The position numbers and the translations under genes were made by a program. The notes below the pieces were generated by a model. It searched no databases, had not been told where the DNA came from, and worked only from the letters and a program-made list of their open reading frames with translations. Positions 1-4,736 of a stretch of 5,476 bases of DNA are shown here, piece after piece; positions within the stretch are counted from its first letter, which is position 1; each line of letters opens with the position of its first letter. Source of the stretch: Anaeromyxobacteraceae bacterium (lineage in GTDB: Bacteria; Myxococcota; Myxococcia; Myxococcales; Anaeromyxobacteraceae); assembly GCA_027349605.1 (NCBI GenBank), contig DAIEMM010000100.1, forward strand, positions 1 through 5,476, read 5' to 3'.

Positions 1-818
1 CCTGCGGGGTCGCCGACCACCTCGGTCGGGGAGACCAGGAAGCGCAGGTGGAGCCTCTTCGCCCCGGGTCGCTGCGGACGGGCGGCATAGGCCCGCAGGA
101 GGTGGAGATTTCCCTTCCGCGACTCCTCGCCCACCACCGCGCCGTCGGCGAGGTCGGCCGGGTCGACGATTGGGTCGGCCGACTCCAGCTCGCCCAGCTC
201 CTCCAGTTCACCAGGCGTGAATGCAGCCTGTGCCGGCCCGCGCCGCCCCAGCACGAAGACCTCCTGCACCTGGCTGTGCACGAGCGCCTCGAGCGCGTGG
301 CCGGCGATGTCGGTCTTCTCCAGCTCGGCACGGGTGCGCAGGAGGATCCGGGAGACGTCCAGGGCCACGTTGCCGTTGCCCACCACCGCGACGCGAGGTA
401 CCGACAGGTCGATCTTCGCGTTGCGGTAGTCGGGGTGCCCGTTGTACCAGCCCACGAAGACCGTGGCCGGGGTGCAGCGGGCGATGCCCTCGCCCGGGAT
501 GCCCAGGCGCCTGTCCGACTCGTTGCCGGTGGCGTAGACGACCTGGTGGTAGTGGCGGCGCAACTCCTCCACGGTCACGTCCCGCCCGAGTTGCACGTTG
601 CCCACGAACCGGAAGGTGGGGCGCGCCGCGGTGCCCGCGAAGACACGGGCAACCGACTTGATCTTCTGGTGGTCGGGGGCCACGCCGCCGCGCACCAGCC
701 CGTAGGGCGTGGGGAGGCGGTCGAACACGTCCACGTCCACCGGGGTGTCGGTCCGCTTGAGGAGCGCCTCCGCCGCGTAGAAGCCGGCGGGGCCAGAGCC
801 GATGATCGCGATCCGCAT
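1..818 (-). CDS. fprA: FprA-like ferredoxin/adrenodoxin-NADP+ reductase, C-terminus cut by window edge
   Basis: Reading from ATG at 818 the frame stays open to base 1, giving the first 272 residues; the family is about 450-460 long, so roughly 180 C-terminal residues lie outside. FAD-binding Rossmann motif GSGPAGFY is at residues 7-14. The block LPTPYGLVRGGVAPDHQKIK (36-55) is a hallmark of the adrenodoxin reductase/FprA family. VYATG (95-99) is the second FAD-contact strand, FVGWYNG (122-128) is a conserved loop, and VVGNGNVALD (146-155) is the NADP-binding glycine motif; LGRRGPAQAAFTPGELEELG follows near 191-210. By family knowledge it moves electrons between NADPH and a ferredoxin via FAD in the cytoplasm. 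No N-terminal ferredoxin domain is fused. The start is backed by TGGAG at 826-830, 7 nt upstream. Transcribed divergently from the next gene. The physiological partner is unknown, so the symbol is by similarity only. Confidence 0.92.
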   Translation of the reverse strand, partial: MRIAIIGSGPAGFYAAEALLKRTDTPVDVDVFDRLPTPYGLVRGGVAPDHQKIKSVARVFAGTAARPTFRFVGNVQLGRDVTVEELRRHYHQVVYATGNESDRRLGIPGEGIARCTPATVFVGWYNGHPDYRNAKIDLSVPRVAVVGNGNVALDVSRILLRTRAELEKTDIAGHALEALVHSQVQEVFVLGRRGPAQAAFTPGELEELGELESADPIVDPADLADGAVVGEESRKGNLHLLRAYAARPQRPGAKRLHLRFLVSPTEVVGDPA

Positions 819-1017
819 GAGGAAACTCCAACATTCCCGGAGGGTTCAGGGCTGCATCCTAACGGGTCCCGGTCGTCGCCGCCTCCCGGCCAGCTCCTGC
901 CCCCTCGGGCGAGTAGGGGCAAACCCTCAGACCCCGATGCCCCCGGCACCGGGTATCGCCGGGCTTCATACACCCTCCGCCCCACGCAACGGCGGGGGGT
1001 CGAAAGAGAGGCATCAC
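819..1017. other. Divergent intergenic region between fprA-like gene and exported-protein gene
   Basis: This 199-bp spacer must hold the promoters of both divergent genes. I see no convincing -35/-10 or -24/-12 pair on either strand. It holds the nested inverted repeat at 898-921, a second 6-bp inverted repeat (CCCGGC at 942-947 and GCCGGG at 958-963) and the ribosome binding sites of both flanking genes at its two ends. Confidence 0.6.
898..921. repeat. Nested inverted repeat, candidate operator
   Basis: Outer arms TGCCCC (898-903) and GGGGCA (916-921) enclose inner arms CTCG (904-907) and CGAG (910-913), with a 2-bp centre (GG) and a 2-bp bulge (TA, 914-915). The element lies 79 bp from the fprA-like start and 96 bp from the exported-protein start. 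It is not followed by a T-run on either strand, so it does not look like an intrinsic terminator. An operator between divergent genes is the likelier reading. In DNA this GC-rich, chance inverted repeats are common. Confidence 0.35.
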
Positions 1018-1728
1018 GTGAACGTCATTCGAACGATGGGAATCGCGGCGGGGTTGTTGTTGACCTCGGCGAATCCCGCGGCCGCCCAGGTCAGCCTGCA
1101 GATCGGCCTGCCATCCGTCCAGATCGGAATCAACCAGCCGGCCTATCCACAGATGGTCCGCGTGCCCGGCTACCCGGTCTATTACGCCCCGGGCGGGAAC
1201 TCGAACTACTTCTTCTACGACGGGATGTACTGGGTCTACCAGGGCGACAACTGGTACGCGAGCTCCTGGTACAACGGTCCGTGGGCGCAGGTGGCCCCGC
1301 GGGGCGTCCCCGACTTCATCCTGCGGGTTCCCGTTCGCTACTACCGGCAGCCGCCGGCCTACTTCAACGGCTGGCGGGCCGACGCCCCGCCGCGCTGGGG
1401 GGAGCACTGGGGCCCGGAGTGGCAGCAGCACAACCGTGGATGGGACAGGTGGAACCGCAACGCGGCACCTCGTCCCGCACCGCTGCCGACCTACCAGAGG
1501 CGGTACGCAGGAGACCTCTACCCGCAAGGGCACCATCAGCAGGCTCTCCAGGTCACCCAGTACAAGTACCGCCCGCGGGACGCGAGGGTGAAGCAGGCCT
1601 ACAGGGAACAGGGCAAGCACGGTGGCCCCCCCGCGCAGCAACCGCAGTCCGCGCGTGGGCAGGAGCACGACGACGGCAACCGCGGCCAGCAGGGCCACGG
1701 GAACCAGGGCCGGAATCACGACAACTAG
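1018..1728 (+). CDS. Exported Tyr/Trp-rich protein of unknown function
   Basis: A 236-residue protein starting at GTG 1018, preceded by AGAGAGG (1005-1011) 6 nt upstream; ATG 1036 is a weaker alternative. Residues 1-23 form a Sec signal peptide (short basic start, hydrophobic IAAGLLL, AAA|Q cleavage near 23/24), so the mature protein is periplasmic or outside the cell. Residues 43-145 are very rich in aromatic residues: Y52-P-V-Y-Y56, then YFFYDGMYWVYQGDNWY (64-80), SSWYNGPW (82-89), PVRYYRQPPAYFNGWR (105-120), and repeated Trp in PPRWGEHWGPEW (124-135). The tail from about 190 is Gln/Gly/His/Asn-rich, with no cysteines and probably disordered. The pattern recalls conserved hypothetical exported proteins of proteobacteria; I know no assigned function. 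Its stop lies 8 bp from the stop of the convergent gene. Confidence 0.85.
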   Translation: MNVIRTMGIAAGLLLTSANPAAAQVSLQIGLPSVQIGINQPAYPQMVRVPGYPVYYAPGGNSNYFFYDGMYWVYQGDNWYASSWYNGPWAQVAPRGVPDFILRVPVRYYRQPPAYFNGWRADAPPRWGEHWGPEWQQHNRGWDRWNRNAAPRPAPLPTYQRRYAGDLYPQGHHQQALQVTQYKYRPRDARVKQAYREQGKHGGPPAQQPQSARGQEHDDGNRGQQGHGNQGRNHDN

Positions 1729-1736
1729 CTCCGCGC

Positions 1737-1991
1737 CTACTGCTTCTCCGCGACGACGCGCCCCTGGGCGTTCTGGAAGACCCGGTAGCGATTGCCGTCC
1801 TGGCACGTCGCGACGTGATCGTTCTCGCCCTTCTTGACCACGCTGACGACCTGGCCGCAGGGAAGCCCGAGCAAGGCGATCACGGAGGTCATGTCCTTCA
1901 GGAGGGAAGCGTCCTCCGCAGCCCGGGAGGGCCCCGGGAGGAACGCCCAGATCGCGACGGCCAGGGCCAGGATCTTCGTGCGCCTGTTCAT
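1737..1991 (-). CDS. Small exported protein with a cysteine pair, third gene of kinase operon
   Basis: Encodes 84 residues from ATG at 1991, chosen because GGGAG lies 7 nt upstream; an upstream in-frame ATG at 2018 would overlap the preceding gene and adds a non-signal-like leader. Residues 1-25 are a signal peptide (MNRRTK, hydrophobic ILALAVAIWAFL, cleavage probably after SRAA). The mature part of about 59 residues has only two cysteines, C45 (LPCGQV) and C63 (ATCQDG), which could form a disulfide in the periplasm. The end, DGNRYRVFQNAQGRVVAEKQ, looks like a small beta-sheet module. No named family is recognised. It starts 13 nt after the lipoprotein stop, so it is very probably co-transcribed with the lipoprotein and histidine kinase. 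It faces the exported-protein gene on the other strand. Confidence 0.85.
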   Translation of the reverse strand: MNRRTKILALAVAIWAFLPGPSRAAEDASLLKDMTSVIALLGLPCGQVVSVVKKGENDHVATCQDGNRYRVFQNAQGRVVAEKQ

Positions 1992-2004
1992 GGAGTGTCT
2001 CCCG

Positions 2005-2646
2005 CTAGAGGGTGGCAAACCGATTCGGGTCGGCCAGGATGCCCCAGATCGGCTCGCGCGAATCCACGATGGCGCGGGCCAGGTCCGGGTCTTCGTCCTG
2101 CAAGAGCGCCAGCACCTTCATGAGCAGTCGATCGTACGCGGGCCTGAGCTCGGCGAGCGAGGTCTTGAGCTTCCCCGCGTAGTACTCCCGGAACTGCTCG
2201 AGAAGGTCGTCGACCTGGTTCTTGAGCGCGAGCTTGGTGAACATGCCGATCGCGTCGGTCGCCCGGAGCCGGGCCTCCAGGGTCGTCAGGTCGAGGGGGG
2301 GCGCTGCGGGCGCCTTCTTCGGCGCGGCTGCGGCTGCCGCTGCCGGGGTTGCCGGGGCGACGGCTGCGGCGGGATGCGCGGGAGGGGCGGGGGCCTTTGC
2401 CGGCGGCCTTGCGACGGGCGGTGCGTTCTGGGCGGCGCCCGGTGTCACGGACCGGGACCCGGGAAGGCCGTTCGCGGCCGGGGCCGGCGCAGGCGCCGCC
2501 TCTGCTGCGGGAGCGGTGACCGGAGCCGCGACCGGGGCCGCGACCGGCGAACCCACCTCCGCTGGCGCGGCGCTCCCGGCCGGAGCGTGCTCGACCCCGG
2601 CACATCCTGCCATCAGAAGGAAGAGACCCATCCCGACGATGCGCAT
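2005..2646 (-). CDS. Ala/Pro-rich lipoprotein with C-terminal helical domain
   Basis: A 213-residue protein starting at ATG 2646, with AGAGG 6 nt upstream overlapping the stop codon of the kinase gene. Residues 1-15 are a lipoprotein signal (MRIVGMGLFLLMAGC) with lipobox LMAGC and lipidated Cys15; the +2 residue is Ala, which under the E. coli Lol rule favours the outer membrane. Residues about 20-117 are a low-complexity Ala/Pro linker including PVAAPVAAPVTAP and a run of seven Ala, likely a flexible spacer through the periplasm. Residues 118-213 form a compact, probably helical domain (LDLTTLEARLRATDAIGMFTKLALKNQVDDLLEQFREYY..., ending EPIWGILADPNRFATL) that is the likely functional part. 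I recognise no named domain. It is the middle gene of the three-gene operon; a role in sensing or signalling at the envelope is suggested only by its neighbours. Confidence 0.88.
   Translation of the reverse strand: MRIVGMGLFLLMAGCAGVEHAPAGSAAPAEVGSPVAAPVAAPVTAPAAEAAPAPAPAANGLPGSRSVTPGAAQNAPPVARPPAKAPAPPAHPAAAVAPATPAAAAAAAPKKAPAAPPLDLTTLEARLRATDAIGMFTKLALKNQVDDLLEQFREYYAGKLKTSLAELRPAYDRLLMKVLALLQDEDPDLARAIVDSREPIWGILADPNRFATL
2510..2545. repeat. Three 12-bp tandem repeats in the lipoprotein linker
   Basis: Three consecutive 12-bp units at 2510-2521, 2522-2533 and 2534-2545 (plus-strand forms GGAGCGGTGACC, GGAGCCGCGACC, GGGGCCGCGACC) encode successive PVAA/PVTA units of the Ala/Pro linker on the minus strand. 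Because the unit is a multiple of three, slippage would change linker length without breaking the frame. Confidence 0.75.
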
Positions 2647-2655
2647 CCCAGACCT

Positions 2656-3753
2656 CTACTCGGGTGGAGACGCCGGTGCCACGGGCGTCGCCCGGGGCAG
2701 GTCGATCGTGAAGACGCAGCCCTTGCCGGCAAGGTTCCGGTGATGGATCTCGCCGCCACTCGCCTCGACGGCCTTCCGGCTGATCGAGAGGCCGAGGCCG
2801 AGCCCCGTACGATCGGTTCCGGACCTCTCGCCGAAAGGGCGAACGAGGTCGACGGCGGCTTCCTCGAGCCCTCCACACTCGTCCTCGACGTCGATGAAGA
2901 CACGTCCATTCCCCGCGCCCGTGCGGATCGTGACGCCACCCTTCGGGAGGGTGAACTTCAGGGCATTCTGGATCAGGTTCATCAGGGCCGACGTCAGGAG
3001 CTGGCGGTCCACGTCGACCACCAGGGCAGGGTCGACCGCCTCGACGGACAGCCGGATGCCGCGGTACTCGGCCTGCAGGTTGGCGGCGATCGCGACCTCG
3101 TCGACGAGGTCGAGCAGCGACACGCGATCGCGCCGTGGCGAGGTGGCCGACAGCCGGACCTCGGCGAGGGCCCCGTCGATGATCGCGCTCATGGCGACCA
3201 GGCTCCGGCCCAGGGCCGCGCCGGTGGCGCCCGCGATGCCGACCGTTCCCGCCTTGAGCACCCCGAACGAGAGCAGCGCCGTCTGGAGCCGGTTGCGCAG
3301 CTCGTGAGCCAGCCGCCCCAGCCGCTCGACCTCCAGGCGCGCGGTGGACTCCTCCTTCAGCCGCCCGTACTCCGTGACGGCCGTCGCGATGGCGTCGTCC
3401 AGGCAGCGGTTCAGCGTGTGGAACTCCACCGACCTGATCGTCGCCCCCTTCTCGATGGCGAGCTCGGTGATGGCCTGGCAGACGTCGCCGTAGTCATGGA
3501 CGACCTGCGAGACGGTGAACCCCATCCCGAGAAGCTCCCGCCCGTGCTGCCCGGCGGAGGCGTCCATCTCTCCCGGGGAGAACGGGGTCCGGCTCTCCTC
3601 CAGGCGCAGCGTCTCCGCGAGCTGGCCCAGGAACAGGGGGATCCCGTTCTCGACCTCCGCAGCCGACGGCGGCGGCCATGGCCTTTGCAGGACCTTCTGC
3701 CTGGCGCGGGTGATGAGGTCGGCGGTGTTCGTCCGGACGAAGTCGTGCAGCAT
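2656..3753 (-). CDS. Soluble sensor histidine kinase, first gene of operon
   Basis: Encodes 365 residues from ATG at 3753, chosen because GGAGGG (3762-3767) lies 8 nt upstream; the open frame continues to 4185 but the extra stretch is not kinase-like and would overlap the divergent gene. There is no signal peptide or membrane segment, so it is cytoplasmic. Residues 1-130 are an all-helical input domain (HGRELLGMGFTVSQVVHDYGDVCQAI around 70-95) that resembles RsbRD-type N-terminal domains, though I hold that assignment loosely. The dimerisation/phosphoacceptor helix carries the H-box AHELRN with His150. The HATPase domain shows the N-box N259-L-I-Q-N263, the G1-type DECGG (291-295), an F-box-like RPFGER (305-310) and the G2 box GLGLGLSI (317-324). 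All residues needed for autophosphorylation appear present. No response regulator is encoded in the window, so its partner is elsewhere. It is followed after 9 nt by the lipoprotein gene. Confidence 0.93.
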   Translation of the reverse strand: MLHDFVRTNTADLITRARQKVLQRPWPPPSAAEVENGIPLFLGQLAETLRLEESRTPFSPGEMDASAGQHGRELLGMGFTVSQVVHDYGDVCQAITELAIEKGATIRSVEFHTLNRCLDDAIATAVTEYGRLKEESTARLEVERLGRLAHELRNRLQTALLSFGVLKAGTVGIAGATGAALGRSLVAMSAIIDGALAEVRLSATSPRRDRVSLLDLVDEVAIAANLQAEYRGIRLSVEAVDPALVVDVDRQLLTSALMNLIQNALKFTLPKGGVTIRTGAGNGRVFIDVEDECGGLEEAAVDLVRPFGERSGTDRTGLGLGLSISRKAVEASGGEIHHRNLAGKGCVFTIDLPRATPVAPASPPE

Positions 3754-3850
3754 TCCTGGTTCCCTCCAGCGCAATCGAGGGTGCACGGGACGTACCGGCC
3801 CTTCGCGGTGTCCGGTGAACGACCCCGCGCGGGAACCCCGCGGCAGGTGG

Positions 3851-3890
3851 GGAACGCTCGACGGGTTCGGCGAACGTCTACGAACGTTCG
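3851..3890. promoter_or_regulatory. Cluster of GAAC/GTTC half-sites, candidate operator or activator site
   Basis: Within 40 bp there are GAACGCTCG (3852-3860), the inverted repeat GTTCG-G-CGAAC (3865-3875) and the perfect 10-bp palindrome CGAACGTTCG (3881-3890). The two CGAACGT copies start exactly 10 bp apart (3871 and 3881), about one helical turn. The cluster centre lies roughly 115 bp upstream of the inferred sigma-54 start site, in the usual range for an enhancer-binding protein. It could instead bind the HTH protein itself or regulate the kinase operon. The GAAC/GTTC half-sites also recall SOS boxes, but the spacing fits neither the CGAAC-N4-GTTCG nor the GTTC-N7-GTTC form. Confidence 0.45.
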
Positions 3891-3916
3891 CGGGGGCTTC
3901 CCGGGATCGATTGGGT

Positions 3917-3934
3917 TGCATCCGGGACAATGCA
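3917..3934. repeat. Short inverted repeat between operator cluster and sigma-54 promoter
   Basis: TGCAT (3917-3921) and ATGCA (3930-3934) form 5-bp inverted arms separated by 8 bp, centred about 60 bp upstream of the inferred transcription start. It could be a protein-binding site, but it is short enough to occur by chance. Confidence 0.25.
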
Positions 3935-3960
3935 TTCGAGCGGCTGCGCCTTCGAGGCGC

Positions 3961-3976
3961 CGGCACGCCCGTTGCT
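3961..3976 (+). promoter_or_regulatory. Sigma-54 (RpoN) -24/-12 promoter for HTH-peptidase gene
   Basis: CGGCACG (3961-3967), four bases, then TTGCT (3972-3976) matches the RpoN consensus TGGCACG-N4-TTGCW at 11 of 12 positions; only the first T is C. The invariant GG (3962-3963) and GC (3974-3975) are separated by exactly 10 bp. The predicted start of transcription is near 3987, giving a leader of about 35 nt that contains the AAGGAG site. Such promoters need an ATP-dependent enhancer-binding activator bound upstream, which would fit the half-site cluster at 3851-3890. Confidence 0.6.
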
Positions 3977-4021
3977 GGTAGCTGGTCGTCCCCCAACCGA
4001 TCCGCACCGGAAGGAGCCGTC

Positions 4022-4714
4022 ATGAACGAATGCCAGCTTGCCTTGACCACGCCGCTGGCGGGTCGCCTGCGCGCCGCCCGCCTGGCCGCCGGCCTCACGG
4101 GCCGTGGGGTTTGCGCCCGGACCGGGATCGACCCCGGCAACCTCTGCCGGATGGAGCAGGGCAGGAGGGTTCCCTCCCTCGCCATCCTGCTCCAGCTCGC
4201 GGAGGCCTACGGGATCACGGTCGCCGGGCTGATCGAGGCCGCCGCGACGGCTGGACCGGACGCACCCGAGACGTTGAGCCCCCACCTCCCGGTGGCCTCC
4301 TACGTCGCCGCCCCGGATCCCGGCTTCCGCCAGGAACACGAGCGCCACTGGCAGGGCCGTCCCGACCTTCGCGAGAATGCGCGCCGCTTCGCGCTGGACG
4401 TGTTCGAGCCGGTCCAGGCGATCCTGGGAGTGGGCCTCCGGGTGGAGAGCGGCTATCGCTCGCCGAGCCTCGATCGGATGATCGGCGGGGAGCAGGCTCC
4501 GTTCTCCGCGCATACCCACGGGCTGGCGGCCGACGTGACGCCCGTGGGCATGACCGCAGTCGAGACGCTGCCCATCCTTCGCGCGGCCGTACGGCGCGGT
4601 GCCCTGGAACATCTCGACTTCGCAACGGTGGAGGCGTCGCGGTGGCTCCACATCCAGGCGGCGCCCGGCGCCCTCCCGGCACGACAGGTCGTCGCCCAGG
4701 CGCTTGCCTGCTGA
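4022..4714 (+). CDS. Xre-type HTH fused to M15-type (D-Ala-D-Ala carboxypeptidase-like) zinc peptidase
   Basis: A 230-residue protein from ATG 4022, with AAGGAG (4011-4016) 5 nt upstream. Residues about 12-71 are a Cro/C1-type helix-turn-helix: LAGRLRAARLAAGLT, then the VCARTGIDPGNLCRMEQGRR turn and recognition helix, then PSLAILLQLAEAYGITVAGLIE. A short linker (about 75-95) leads to a peptidase M15 domain. It has SGYRSPSLDRMIGG (143-156), the zinc signature S162-x-H164-x-x-G167-x-A169-x-D171, and E204 followed by W208-L-H210, where H210 lies six residues after the Glu as in the family. Expected zinc ligands are H164, D171 and H210, with E204 as catalytic base. M15 enzymes normally cut peptidoglycan peptides outside the cytoplasm; this one has no signal peptide or membrane helix, so it should be cytoplasmic. 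It may act on recycled wall peptides, use the domain as a ligand sensor, or be released by lysis. No phage genes are nearby. Confidence 0.88.
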   Translation: MNECQLALTTPLAGRLRAARLAAGLTGRGVCARTGIDPGNLCRMEQGRRVPSLAILLQLAEAYGITVAGLIEAAATAGPDAPETLSPHLPVASYVAAPDPGFRQEHERHWQGRPDLRENARRFALDVFEPVQAILGVGLRVESGYRSPSLDRMIGGEQAPFSAHTHGLAADVTPVGMTAVETLPILRAAVRRGALEHLDFATVEASRWLHIQAAPGALPARQVVAQALAC

Positions 4715-4736
4715 TCCCGCCCCGCCGGACGGTGCG

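Larger units (their letters stand above)
3754..4021. promoter_or_regulatory. Divergent regulatory region between kinase operon and HTH-peptidase gene
   Basis: This is the longest non-coding stretch in the window. From left to right it holds the kinase ribosome binding site (3762-3767), a GAAC/GTTC half-site cluster (3851-3890), a short inverted repeat (3917-3934), a sigma-54-like promoter (3961-3976) and AAGGAG (4011-4016) in front of the HTH-peptidase start. I could not identify a convincing promoter for the kinase operon on the minus strand. Confidence 0.7.

Noticed and set aside
802..1017. Upstream start (ATG 802) for the exported-protein gene
   Set aside because: It would overlap the start of the divergent fprA-like gene and put 72 non-signal residues before a clear signal peptide. 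GTG 1018 has a good ribosome binding site.
1729..1736. Shared bidirectional terminator between the convergent genes ending at 1728 and 1737
   Set aside because: The gap is 8 bp and I see no stem-loop with a T-run in or around it.
48..2123. Long plus-strand open frame of 691 codons across the left third, and a similar one at 1834-3981
   Set aside because: Both are antisense or out-of-frame shadows over genes with clear family motifs. Their translations are Arg/Gly/Pro-rich without recognisable domains, as expected for open frames in very GC-rich DNA.
3756..3769. Hairpin CTGG/CCAG around the kinase ribosome binding site as a translation switch
   Set aside because: A 4-bp stem is too weak to support regulation and is common by chance in this composition.
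3515..4021. Upstream in-frame extension of the HTH-peptidase gene
   Set aside because: It is antisense to the kinase N-terminus and crosses the regulatory region. ATG 4022 has AAGGAG at ideal spacing and leads straight into the HTH domain.
3754..4185. N-terminal extension of the histidine kinase up to 4185
   Set aside because: The extension is basic and low in conserved features, covers the divergent promoter region and part of the HTH gene, and lacks the GGAGGG site found before ATG 3753.
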